Part shown: piece after piece, positions 41,117 through 49,940 of the stretch
Layout: each line of letters opens with the position of its first letter
Numbering within the stretch: position 1 is the first letter of the stretch
DNA from: JAVBQL01 sp031549085
GTDB taxonomy: Bacteria > Spirochaetota > GWE2-31-10 > MWDO01
Assembly: GCA_031549085.1 (NCBI GenBank)
Contig: JAVBQL010000007.1
Coordinates: 62,001-126,000, forward strand
Length of the DNA stretch: 64,000 nt
Reading direction: 5' to 3'
The notes under the pieces: model-generated
Seen by the model: the letters and a program-made list of their open reading frames with translations, nothing else
What the model was told of the DNA's origin: nothing
The model's database searches: none
Translations under genes and position numbers: made by a program

Positions 41117-41689
41117 TTATAGATAGCGATGAACTTTTTTAGCATAATCTTGATACTCTTCACCATAGTGCTCTTTTAAAAATTTCTCTTCTTTAAGCAC
41201 TTGTCTATGAAAAAGAAGTGTGCCTAAGCATAACATAGATAGAAATATCAAATTTGCAAATATCATAAAAAAACCTATAAGCAATAGATCAAATGAGAGA
41301 TAAATTGGATTTCTGCTAACACCAAAGACGCCTGTTGTTATAAGTTTATCAGGGTTCTCCTTATCTACACCAACCCTAAATGAGTCACCAAAAGATTTTA
41401 GGCTAAAAATAAACCCTACTACACTTGAGAGGCAGAAGAGAACTCCTAGCCAACTAAGAATATTTATGTTAAATAGAGGTCTATTAATAATTGTGTCTCT
41501 AAGTGGAATTGGAAGATTAAAAGTCATGGCTGTAATATAATAGAGAAGTATTAATACAAATGGAAGAATAAAGATATCCACTTTTTCTATAAAAAAAGCT
41601 TTAACACCCTTTATTCTTAACATATTTGCTCGTATAACAACAAAAATTACAATAGTTATGAAAAAAGCGAAAGCAAAATATTTCTGCAC
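41117..41689 (-). CDS. isoprenylcysteine/phospholipid methyltransferase-like membrane protein
   Basis: About 190 residues with about five membrane spans. The C-terminal signature KLITTGVFGVSRNPIYLSF and KEEKFLKEHYGEEYQDYAKK is that of ICMT/PEMT-type integral-membrane methyltransferases, where R-N-P-x-Y and E-E-x-x-L-x-x-x-F/Y-G-x-x-Y bind SAM and substrate. Bacterial substrates are mostly unknown and may be lipids. I start it at GTG 41689, seven bases after GGAG. It lies between the FN3 lipoprotein and the barrel genes. Confidence 0.8.
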   Translation of the reverse strand: MQKYFAFAFFITIVIFVVIRANMLRIKGVKAFFIEKVDIFILPFVLILLYYITAMTFNLPIPLRDTIINRPLFNINILSWLGVLFCLSSVVGFIFSLKSFGDSFRVGVDKENPDKLITTGVFGVSRNPIYLSFDLLLIGFFMIFANLIFLSMLCLGTLLFHRQVLKEEKFLKEHYGEEYQDYAKKVHRYL

Positions 41690-41751
41690 CAATCAACTCC
41701 TTAATTTTCTTAATAGAGTATATATCATAAATAGAGGCAGATTATCAATAT

Positions 41752-43293
41752 CTATTTTAAGAAATTGAACCCCCAATTGTATGTAATTTTGAAATAGATG
41801 CTTGAACTTGTGTTGAACATACCCATCTTATCATCATAATCAATTTCAACAACATTGCTATTAGGTTTTTTCATCCAAGCAAAGAATAGATCTGCACCAA
41901 TTGCAAAGTTTAATGCAGGCATTGGAGAGATATTAAATTCTGGGTTTATATACATATTTCCATATCTAGTGGAAGCACTTGTATCATACATGAGAGGGAA
42001 GTTGTATACAACAGCTAAATTTGGTCGTAATAAAAAATCTTTAGCTACGAAAAAAGGAAAAGCTGCTATTATAAGAAACCCTTGCAATAACCCCTCTCTA
42101 ATGTTTGCAAGGAAGTATGCTGACTGATTATAGTAGTAATCATCATAGTAGGATTGTGAACGCCCCGGCTGTAATATTACATTCCCATTGTTATCATAGT
42201 TATATTTCGATGTGGCTGTTGTATCAAAGAGCGGAACGAATGTTCCTGTATATTGAAGGCTGAAGAAAAATAGGTCATGCAAGCCATATGAAAAACTAAA
42301 ACCTGTTGTCCAAGCAAACTGAGGGTTTCTGGTTGAGACATCGGAGAATGTGTAGTCCTCTGTCATATTATAGGAGACCTCTGCCCACCAACTGAACTTG
42401 TTATACATCCCTTTAATATCAGCACCAAATCTTTGGAGCCTCTTTGCGACCATCTCCATGGACTCTATATCATATATTTGAGTTGTTGGATTGTAGACTG
42501 TTGTAACCTTTGGTTCGAAGAATGGATCCATATCATAGATGTAGCTTAATGAAAATCTCACATATTTAAATTTAAAGGCTGCCTTGGTTGCGATCTTAAA
42601 TGAGCTTGGATCAAATGATGGATTTGTTTTGTAGACATCCGCAATTCCAAACTCATCCTCGAAGTAGGAGATATAGTCAAATGGAAATTTAATTCCTTGA
42701 GCAAATGGAAGATATATAACCTCAAAAGATGCAAAGTCTACCGGTGCTATCGAGAAGAAGACTGACATAACAGAGAGCTTATCAATTTGAGCCCCACCTG
42801 TAAAATCTTTTGAATTGACGTTGTCGGTTGGTTTTGCCAGTAAACTCTCACCCCAATCAAAGTATTGAAAACCTGCACCAAGCCTAATTTTCCATGGAGA
42901 TATAACAATGCTATTCTCCCTGGGGTAGACATTCCCCCCCAGAAAGGTGGTTACATCACCAGTGTCATTTACATAGGCATCAACTTCCCAGTGTGTTACA
43001 ACCCGTAAAAATTTATATTGAATCTCTGCTCCAATATCATTTTTAAACTTTGGACTCTTTATCGGACCAGTGTAGTCAAGGCCATTTGGCATAACAGGTA
43101 TCCTAAATTCAAATGTGTGGTTACCAGCAAAAGCCAGTTTAAAATCTATCGGAGTGGCAGCAGGTTTTGCTGGTAAAGTTTTATCTTCTACTGTGGTTTT
43201 TGTATCATTGCTGTTGTCTGTACTGATATTTTCTTGTGAAGATAGAGTAAAACTAATGAGAAAGATAGAAATAGTAAGATAGATTTTCTTCAT
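41752..43293 (-). CDS. outer-membrane beta-barrel protein, paralogue 1
   Basis: A 513-residue protein with a signal peptide (MKKIYLTISIFLISFTLSSQ), a short acidic/Thr-rich segment and about 440 residues of alternating aromatic strands (for example GAEIQYKFLRVVTHWEVDAY, SPWKIRLGAGFQYFDWGES). It ends in a strand with aromatic residues (FKITYNWGFNFLK), as in outer-membrane barrels. It shares long colinear similarity with the next gene (43506-45104), so they are tandem duplicates. The form resembles DUF1302-like barrels that occur with MMPL exporters and LolA-like carriers. Cargo unknown. Confidence 0.75.
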   Translation of the reverse strand: MKKIYLTISIFLISFTLSSQENISTDNSNDTKTTVEDKTLPAKPAATPIDFKLAFAGNHTFEFRIPVMPNGLDYTGPIKSPKFKNDIGAEIQYKFLRVVTHWEVDAYVNDTGDVTTFLGGNVYPRENSIVISPWKIRLGAGFQYFDWGESLLAKPTDNVNSKDFTGGAQIDKLSVMSVFFSIAPVDFASFEVIYLPFAQGIKFPFDYISYFEDEFGIADVYKTNPSFDPSSFKIATKAAFKFKYVRFSLSYIYDMDPFFEPKVTTVYNPTTQIYDIESMEMVAKRLQRFGADIKGMYNKFSWWAEVSYNMTEDYTFSDVSTRNPQFAWTTGFSFSYGLHDLFFFSLQYTGTFVPLFDTTATSKYNYDNNGNVILQPGRSQSYYDDYYYNQSAYFLANIREGLLQGFLIIAAFPFFVAKDFLLRPNLAVVYNFPLMYDTSASTRYGNMYINPEFNISPMPALNFAIGADLFFAWMKKPNSNVVEIDYDDKMGMFNTSSSIYFKITYNWGFNFLK

Positions 43294-43455
43294 AAAATAT
43301 CCTTAATCTCTGATATATTATAATTTTTTATTGAAATACTATACTAGCTATTAACGGAATAAGTTCGATGTTTTTTTACATTTATATGGTTAATTTAATT
43401 TTTTTAATTTTTATAGTGTGTTATAATATAAATTTAATATTGATTTGTTTATTTA

Positions 43456-43484
43456 AATAAAAAAAGGAGGCTAAATGCCTCCTT
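43456..43484 (-). terminator. Rho-independent terminator after barrel paralogue 2
   Basis: Arms AAGGAGGC (43464-43471) and GCCTCCTT (43477-43484) with a five-base loop. On the minus strand a TTTTTTTATTT tract continues. It lies 22 bp after the stop at 43506. Confidence 0.8.
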
Positions 43485-43505
43485 AAATATTGGTTATCTG
43501 TATAT

Positions 43506-45104
43506 TTATTTGCTTAAATTGAATCCCCAATTATATTTAACCATAAAATATACACTTGAACTTGGGTTGTATACACCAAGTGTATCAAGATAATCTATCT
43601 CTACTGTATCTTTTCCCTTTTTCTTTACCCAAGAGAAGAATAGATCTGCACCAACGGCAAATGTTAGGGACTCCATAGGTGAGACACTAAATTCAGGGTT
43701 TACATAGAGACTTCCATAGCGAGTTACATTAGTATGATCATAAATTAATGGAAGATAGTATGCAGTTGCAAAACCAGGCTTTAATGTTATACTGTTTACT
43801 GTAACAGGAAAGTCCATCTTTAATACAACTCCCTGCATCAAAGCCTCTCTTATATTTCCCAATTGGTTGACTGTTTGCCTATAGTAATATTTACTATAAT
43901 ATGACTCATCTTTTCCTTGTTGAAATGGCAGCTCCTCTCCAGTAATAATAGTTGATGATGAGTAGTCACTATCATATGTATCATCATAGAGAAATGCAAA
44001 TCTACCAGTGTATTGAAAGCTGAAGTAGAATTGATTATCATACCCATAGTTGAAGTCAAAACCAGCCACCCATTCAAGCTGAGGGTTACGTTGTGTATAG
44101 TCTGAAAATGTGTAATCCTCTGTCATTGTGTAACAGATCTCTGCCCAGATACCAAACCTGTCAACAGTAGTTTTAAAGTCTGCACCAATTCTATGAAGTC
44201 TATTTCTTACAAGGTCTACAGATTCTGGCATAAATATATAGGCATCAGGAGTCACTCCTGTTACCTGTTTGGTTGTTGAAAATCTAGGTGTATAGAATGG
44301 ATCTAGATCATAAAGGTAGCTAAATGAGAAGTCTGCATATTGAAAATAGAAGCTTGCCTTACCGCCAAGTTTGAAAGATGATGGATCAAACTTTGGCAAT
44401 ATTGTGGATACCTCTGCAGCAGGGTTTATCTCTTTAATTGGCTCTTCAATATATCCAACGAAGTCTATTGGATAGATAGTCTCTGCTGCAAACGGAACAT
44501 AGATTGCCTCTATAGAGAAGAAATTGACTGGTGCAAATGAGATAAAGCCTGATAGGATTGACATCTTCTCGAAGTTTGGTCCCATTGTGTAGTCTCTCGC
44601 ATTTATGTTGTCAGTTGGGTTCAATGTATCTGCTGTTCCCCATGTAAAATATTGAAATCCAGCTCCAAACTTAAATTTCCATGGAGAGATAATAATTGAG
44701 TTTTCAAGTGGATAGGCACTTAAAAATTGTGTTACATCACCACTTTGATTTACAATTAGATCAAGCTCCCAGTGTGAAACCACCTTTAGAAATTTATACG
44801 ATATCTCAACCCCAAGATCATTCCAAAATTGAGGAGCTTTTATAGCCCCATCAAAATTTAAATAGTCTGGCATAACAGGTGCTCTAAAAATAAAGCTGTG
44901 ATTGCCTGATAGAGAGAGGGTGAAGTCAGGTTCTAGCGAGCCGCTTCCAGTGTCAGAGGGGGAGCGATCTCTAGCCGATCCTTCTGTTAAATCTTTTGAT
45001 GTCTCTTCATCAAAAAGATCACTATAATCACTCTCTTGAGCAAAGACAATCGATGTGACTATTGTGAAAATAAACATAAAGAAAAGTATCTTTTCTTTTT
45101 TCAT
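43506..45104 (-). CDS. outer-membrane beta-barrel protein, paralogue 2
   Basis: A 532-residue paralogue of the preceding barrel, with signal peptide (MKKEKILFFMFIFTIVTSIVFA) cut before QESDY. The mature start holds SDYSDLFDEETS, nearly the same as SDYGDLFDEF in the periplasmic loop of the RND exporter at 35354. The barrel part matches paralogue 1 (SPWKFKFGAGFQYFTWG; FAPVNFFSIEAIYVPFA) and also ends with YNWGFNLSK. Probably an outer-membrane component of the same transport pathway. A terminator follows, so it is transcribed apart from paralogue 1. Confidence 0.75.
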   Translation of the reverse strand: MKKEKILFFMFIFTIVTSIVFAQESDYSDLFDEETSKDLTEGSARDRSPSDTGSGSLEPDFTLSLSGNHSFIFRAPVMPDYLNFDGAIKAPQFWNDLGVEISYKFLKVVSHWELDLIVNQSGDVTQFLSAYPLENSIIISPWKFKFGAGFQYFTWGTADTLNPTDNINARDYTMGPNFEKMSILSGFISFAPVNFFSIEAIYVPFAAETIYPIDFVGYIEEPIKEINPAAEVSTILPKFDPSSFKLGGKASFYFQYADFSFSYLYDLDPFYTPRFSTTKQVTGVTPDAYIFMPESVDLVRNRLHRIGADFKTTVDRFGIWAEICYTMTEDYTFSDYTQRNPQLEWVAGFDFNYGYDNQFYFSFQYTGRFAFLYDDTYDSDYSSSTIITGEELPFQQGKDESYYSKYYYRQTVNQLGNIREALMQGVVLKMDFPVTVNSITLKPGFATAYYLPLIYDHTNVTRYGSLYVNPEFSVSPMESLTFAVGADLFFSWVKKKGKDTVEIDYLDTLGVYNPSSSVYFMVKYNWGFNLSK

Positions 45105-45298
45105 AAATTAAATCTCCTTACAGTTCTTTCTATTTTTTGCTTTTAGTCCCTTAAGTTATAAACTTAAGAAGCTTAAGATAAATCAGTTCAAGTTACGATT
45201 CGGACATTATTATACAACAACTATTTCATTTTTTGTTTTTTATCTGAGTCTCCTTAAATATGTCTTTTTTAAATTGTTACTCTATAGTCTTTTAAAAT

Positions 45299-46069
45299 CT
45301 ATTTTAGATTGTTTACTTCAAAAATAGTATCTGAAAGACCACTATTAACCTTTGGGTTATCTATCATCATTAGAGTTTTATGATTATCTTCTATATTATC
45401 AACAACCATTCTTGTTGGTATCAAAACTCCGCCAATGTTTTTTACTTCAAGATTCATAACCTTCTTTATCAAAGTTCCTTTCTTGTTGTATACATCAACT
45501 CTATATGTAAAGTAGTTATCCATATTTACCCAAATTTCAGAGTAGCCATATGGAGATTTTCCAGTCTTATCTGTTGTTTTAACAACATAAAACTTCATAT
45601 CTTTAAAGTTACTGTCTGTTTGGTTCTCTGCTATAAATTGGTAGTCAGAATCTTCAAACTCTCTAGATTCCATATCATAATATGTAATATCAGAACCCAT
45701 AAACTTTTCACTTTTGCCGCCGCCAGATGCAATACGGCGAACCTTTTTTAAAGATGGTAAATATATCCTCTGAGTCTCCTCTCCATTTGATTCTGTAATT
45801 GTTAGAAATTTTGTGCCTGCAACATCACCAGGAGATAAAAATTCTATAAAAGTATTTGTTCCATTCTTAAATTCTTTTGAATAATTTTTTAATTCACGAG
45901 TGGTCTTGTTCCCTTTAGAATCAATTAAAATCATTTTTGATACAGAATACATATCATCAGCTTTTTTTAAGTCATGTGACTTTCTTCCAATCTCTTCCCC
46001 TTTCTCATCTGAGAATAGTAGTGCACTTAGCAACATAAATAGTGATAAAAATAGTACCTTTAATTTCAT
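45299..46069 (-). CDS. LolA-like outer-membrane lipoprotein-sorting protein
   Basis: A 256-residue protein with signal peptide (MKLKVLFLSLFMLLSALLFS). KTTRELKNYSKEFKNGTNTFIEFLSPGDVAGTKFL-type strands, then IYLPSLKKVRRIASGGGKSE, FMGSDITYYDM and YSEIWVNMDNYFTYRVDVY, mark the PF17131 (LolA_like) family. These periplasmic half-barrels carry lipids or lipoproteins and usually co-occur with MMPL exporters and barrels, as here. It is the first gene of the minus-strand barrel group, 194 bp upstream of paralogue 2. Confidence 0.85.
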   Translation of the reverse strand: MKLKVLFLSLFMLLSALLFSDEKGEEIGRKSHDLKKADDMYSVSKMILIDSKGNKTTRELKNYSKEFKNGTNTFIEFLSPGDVAGTKFLTITESNGEETQRIYLPSLKKVRRIASGGGKSEKFMGSDITYYDMESREFEDSDYQFIAENQTDSNFKDMKFYVVKTTDKTGKSPYGYSEIWVNMDNYFTYRVDVYNKKGTLIKKVMNLEVKNIGGVLIPTRMVVDNIEDNHKTLMMIDNPKVNSGLSDTIFEVNNLK

Positions 46070-46194
46070 ATACAGACTCCTTGAAAAAGTTAGCTTAAAC
46101 TAACATTTTTTATTTTTTAAGTAAAGCTTTTTTTTATATTTTACCCATTTTTGTTTTAAAAAACAACAATTTTGTTCTTTTCCACAAAGTTTAA

Positions 46195-46223
46195 TTGACT
46201 TTGTTTTTTATCTATTCTAATTT
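46195..46223 (+). promoter_or_regulatory. candidate promoter giving a leaderless transcript
   Basis: TTGACT (46195-46200), a 17-bp spacer and TAATTT (46218-46223). The expected start site, six to eight bases downstream, falls on the A of the ATG at 46230, and no Shine-Dalgarno precedes that ATG. Confidence 0.4.
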
Positions 46224-46229
46224 AGATTT

Positions 46230-46988
46230 ATGATTTCTAAGAAATTTAAGATTGGATTAAAACTATTTTCAACAAACAAGCAATATGTAGATGAGGCAAA
46301 GAGACTCTATGATAGTGGGCTATATAGTTATATAGAGCTATACTCTGTGCCATATTCTTACAATGAATGTATTAGTTATTGGAAAGGAGTCAATATCCCT
46401 TTTATTATACATGCTCCCCATTTTGGCGGAGGGCTCAACCTTGGTGATTGGTCTAAAGAAAAGAATAATGAAAAACTTTTAAGAGAGGCCTATATATATG
46501 CAGATTCATTAAATTCAAATGATATTATCGTTCACCCAGGTGTTAAGGGAGAGCTTGCTTCAACAATAGAGCAGCTTAAGCTTTTTTATGATAATAGAAT
46601 TGTTATTGAGAATAAGCCATTTTGTAGTGTTGATAAGAGATGGACCTGTATTGGTGCTACAATAGAAGATATAGAATCTATCACCTCTCAAACTGGAGCT
46701 AGATTTTGCCTTGATATTGGTCATGCAATTTGTGCTGCCAATTTTCTAAAAATAGAACCTAAAGATTATATCAAACAATTTATAGAGCTTAATCCATATA
46801 TGTTTCATATCTCTGATGGTAATTATAGTGATGTTAGGGATTCTCATAAGCATTTTGGAGCTGGAACTTTTCCAATAAAAGAGATTATTAGCCTTTTTCC
46901 TTATGATTCGATTGTTACAATAGAGACAGAAAAGTCATTTAAGGATAATTTGAGTGATTTTGTTCTTGATTTAGATTACTTTAAATGA
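46230..46988 (+). CDS. TIM-barrel sugar isomerase/AP-endonuclease-2 family protein
   Basis: A 252-residue TIM barrel: FIIHAPHFGG (His), DIIVHPGVKG (His), IVIENKPF (Glu), CLDIGHAIC (Asp/His), MFHISDGNY (His/Asp), and a late IETEKSF (Glu). These are the metal-binding residues of xylose-isomerase-like PF01261 enzymes, which include sugar isomerases, epimerases and endonuclease IV. The closest role is not clear; a sugar-phosphate or cyclitol isomerase is more likely than DNA repair because the endonuclease-specific loops are short. It stands alone. Confidence 0.75.
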   Translation: MISKKFKIGLKLFSTNKQYVDEAKRLYDSGLYSYIELYSVPYSYNECISYWKGVNIPFIIHAPHFGGGLNLGDWSKEKNNEKLLREAYIYADSLNSNDIIVHPGVKGELASTIEQLKLFYDNRIVIENKPFCSVDKRWTCIGATIEDIESITSQTGARFCLDIGHAICAANFLKIEPKDYIKQFIELNPYMFHISDGNYSDVRDSHKHFGAGTFPIKEIISLFPYDSIVTIETEKSFKDNLSDFVLDLDYFK

Positions 46989-47147
46989 TATCTCTATTTT
47001 AATAATTTTTATTTTAGTTTTTTCCATAACAAAGCTTTGACAAAATTTGTTGTTTTTTATATAATTTTTTTAAAGTTTATATACATTTTATTGTGTGATT
47101 TTATAAGGCAGTTTTGTTGTAGCTAGAGCAGGGGGGATTTTTTGTTT

Positions 47148-48053
47148 ATGAAACATCTTTTTACTATATTTATATTTTTTTTGCTTATTTCATGCGGGCT
47201 TGATACATCAAGTAAGGCTGCACCAAAGGTTCAAACCTTTTCTCAAATAAAGGCAACAGTTACAGATAATAATGTTAGAATGAGAAGTCTGCCAGCTATT
47301 GACTCAAGCATAATTACTCTTCTTGATAAAGGTGATGTTGTTAGTGTAATAGGTATTAGTAATGAAAAGGTCTCCATTCCATCATATTCTCCAGATTATT
47401 GGTATAATGTTAAAAAAAACGATGATAAAGAGGGGTGGGTTTTTGGTGGACTTCTTACTGTAGATGAGGGGGAAATCCCAGCCATCAGCAAAAATGAACC
47501 AAAAGTTGATAAAAATCAAAAAGTTGATAATGATTCTTCTGTTAAAAAAGATTTTTCTTGGAAAGAGCTTATAAATGAAGAGGTTCTTAATATAGCTAAA
47601 AATAGTAAGTATCTTATTTTAGCAACAAAAAATAATGTTGTTGTTCTTGATAAACTTGATGGGAAAACTAAATGGTGGGATAAGACTGCAAATCTAACAT
47701 ATATCTACTCAAATGATGATATATATATTTATCTTAATTATGCTTCTAAAGAGCTTAATATACTTGATCTTAAAAAGACAGATAAAGAGTTTAAAAATGT
47801 TAAGAGAGAGAAGATCGCTCTTGATATTGATAACTCTAGAGAGCTTTTACCATACTTTGGCTTTAAAGATAGTACTATCTACTTTTTTCAAAATATTGAT
47901 TCTCAATATAATTTGGTAACGATGACATTAAAAGGAACTTTTGAATATAAGTTAAAAATTGATTATAAAATATCTGACATAAAATTTGATCTTGATAATG
48001 GTTCAATTTTTATCCTCTCAAAAGACAAAAACATCTATATGTACTCAATCTAG
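47148..48053 (+). CDS. lipoprotein with SH3b domain and propeller-like C-terminus
   Basis: About 301 residues. The lipobox is LLISCG, with Cys at about residue 16. An SH3b domain spans about residues 35-105 (TVTDNNVRMRSLPAIDSSI, then WYNVKKNDDKEGWVFGGLL). A Lys/Asp-rich linker follows. The last 150 residues form PQQ-like strands (NNVVVLDKLDGKTKWWD). It likely binds cell wall or envelope ligands. A TTG at 47142, five bases after GGGGGG, is an equally possible start. The next gene encodes another exported protein. Confidence 0.75.
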   Translation: MKHLFTIFIFFLLISCGLDTSSKAAPKVQTFSQIKATVTDNNVRMRSLPAIDSSIITLLDKGDVVSVIGISNEKVSIPSYSPDYWYNVKKNDDKEGWVFGGLLTVDEGEIPAISKNEPKVDKNQKVDNDSSVKKDFSWKELINEEVLNIAKNSKYLILATKNNVVVLDKLDGKTKWWDKTANLTYIYSNDDIYIYLNYASKELNILDLKKTDKEFKNVKREKIALDIDNSRELLPYFGFKDSTIYFFQNIDSQYNLVTMTLKGTFEYKLKIDYKISDIKFDLDNGSIFILSKDKNIYMYSI

Positions 48054-48118
48054 AAGAATCCTATTTTTTAAATTTAGGATAAAATAAATTTTCTTAAAGA
48101 AGACTAAAGGAGTTTTGA

Positions 48119-48703
48119 ATGAAAAATCTTTTGTTTACTGTTCTATTTGTTTTTTTTGCATCTCTCTTTATTAATGCGACAGATGGGGCAAAAGAGCCTG
48201 TAAAAGATTCGCCTGCAGATTCTGCTGGTGAAGCTAAAAGTAGTTCGGATAAGGAGTATAACTTGTATGAAGCTGAAGGTAATATCAAGTTTTACTGGAG
48301 AGTATCGGGTGAGAACCTTGATATTAAGATTCAGGCACCAGCTAAAGGGTGGGTTGCTGTTGGTTTTAATCCAACAAATAAGATGAAAGATGCAAACTTT
48401 GTAATTGGATATGTTCTTGATAAAGATGGTTCTGTTGTAATTAGTGACCATTGGGGAATAAGAATTTTTGGACACAGACCTGATACTCAATTTAAGGGAA
48501 AAGACAATATAATGAATCCAAAAGGGGTTCAAAATGATCAATATACAGAGATATCTTGCTCTATCCCTCTTGATAGTGGCGATCCGTATGATGGAAAACC
48601 GCTTGGAGGCAAAACTAAGCTTATATTGGCATATTCTGATAAAGACAATACTACTTCAAAACATAAGTTTGTTACTACTGGTGAAATTAATATCGAAAAA
48701 TAG
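48119..48703 (+). CDS. exported DOMON-domain protein
   Basis: A 194-residue protein with signal peptide (MKNLLFTVLFVFFASLFINA), an acidic Ser/Ala linker, then a DOMON domain (residues about 50-190): FYWRVSGENLDIKIQAPAKG, WVAVGFNPTNKMKDANFVIG, SVVISDHWGIR. DOMON domains bind haem or sugar and serve in extracytoplasmic redox chains. A Met (NKMKDANF) and a His (DHWG) are in places where haem ligands occur in some members. It is not next to a cytochrome gene. AAGGAG precedes the ATG. Confidence 0.8.
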   Translation: MKNLLFTVLFVFFASLFINATDGAKEPVKDSPADSAGEAKSSSDKEYNLYEAEGNIKFYWRVSGENLDIKIQAPAKGWVAVGFNPTNKMKDANFVIGYVLDKDGSVVISDHWGIRIFGHRPDTQFKGKDNIMNPKGVQNDQYTEISCSIPLDSGDPYDGKPLGGKTKLILAYSDKDNTTSKHKFVTTGEINIEK

Positions 48704-48810
48704 CATAAAAAATAAAAAATTCTTGCAAAACTGAATTTTATTTGATAATCTTCCTATGTAAAGAATTATCTTGTTTTTTCAAGTGATTTTTTGTGTAGGG
48801 AGTTATAAAA

Positions 48811-49935
48811 TTGGAGATAGAGCTACACGACTTTATAGATCTTACTTATGATATGATTTTTGTCATAGACAAGAGTGGATCTATAAAGTTTGCAAATCTT
48901 GCAGCAGAAGAAAACCTCTTTTATACAAGAGAAGAATTTCTTCATATGAATCTTAATGAAATCCTCTTTGAATCTGAAAAAATATTGGAAATTTTGGAAA
49001 AAATTATAAATATTGCAGATCTTGATGCTAAAGAGCAGGAACAAAATATTTATAGAAACCAACAGGTTGATGTATCAGATATCAAAAAGGGAATTGCAAA
49101 TCAAGACTTAATTCTAATCAGTAAAGATGTAAATCTAAAAATAATCATGGCCAACTTCCAAGCAAGAAAGATGGTTGTTGATGATGTTGAATATTTTCTA
49201 CTTATATTGCGTGATATAACAGACAGAAAGTCACTTGAACAAGAATTGTTTAAGATAACTGAAAATCTTGAAGCAATTGTATATGAGAAGACATTGGAGC
49301 TTCAAAAAAAGAATGAGATGCTTGAGCGTCTTGCAACTACAGATACAATGACAAATCTATTGAATATACGTAGATTTAGAGAGATGCTAAAATCTGAGAT
49401 AGAGAAGTCCTCAAGAATGGAGAGCGATCCAGACTATGAGACATTTGTTCTTGTTATGTTTGATGCTGATCACTTTAAATATTATAATGATACCTTTGGT
49501 CACCAAGTTGGTGATGATGTAATAAAGGGTGTTGCAAATATTCTATCTGCATGCGTCAGAAAGGTTGATGTTGTTGCTAGGTATGGAGGAGATGAGTTTA
49601 TTCTTATGCTCTTGGAAACCGACTATCTCTCTGCTTTAAAAACATGTTTTAGAATAAGAGAAAGAATTCGAGATGAGCTTAATACTCAAATAGAGGAGAG
49701 CATAAAAGAGCTTTTGGGATTAGAAAAGGTTGATATTCCAGAAGAGCACAGAATCTCCATCAGTATGGGTGTCTCTAAATATCAGTTTGGCAAGAATATG
49801 GATGAGATAATTAACGAAGCTGATACTGGTATATACAGATCTAAAGAGTCTGGAAGGGATTGTATTCATGTGCTTCGTGGGAATGAATACAAATATGTTA
49901 TAGAGAGCAATTTTAACCCTGACGACTATAAGTAG
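48811..49935 (+). CDS. PAS-GGDEF diguanylate cyclase
   Basis: A 374-residue protein starting at TTG 48811, nine bases after GGGAG; no better start exists in frame. PAS about residues 5-135 (FIDLTYDMIFVIDKSGSIKF, LRDITDRKSLEQEL), coiled coil about 140-172, GGDEF domain about 175-350. The active site RYGGDEF (about 256-262) is intact, and an R-K-V-D inhibitory I-site lies five residues before GGDEF, so product feedback is likely. No membrane span; it makes c-di-GMP in the cytoplasm in response to an unknown PAS signal. The PilZ protein at 26657 is a possible receptor. Confidence 0.92.
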   Translation: MEIELHDFIDLTYDMIFVIDKSGSIKFANLAAEENLFYTREEFLHMNLNEILFESEKILEILEKIINIADLDAKEQEQNIYRNQQVDVSDIKKGIANQDLILISKDVNLKIIMANFQARKMVVDDVEYFLLILRDITDRKSLEQELFKITENLEAIVYEKTLELQKKNEMLERLATTDTMTNLLNIRRFREMLKSEIEKSSRMESDPDYETFVLVMFDADHFKYYNDTFGHQVGDDVIKGVANILSACVRKVDVVARYGGDEFILMLLETDYLSALKTCFRIRERIRDELNTQIEESIKELLGLEKVDIPEEHRISISMGVSKYQFGKNMDEIINEADTGIYRSKESGRDCIHVLRGNEYKYVIESNFNPDDYK

Positions 49936-49940
49936 AGATT

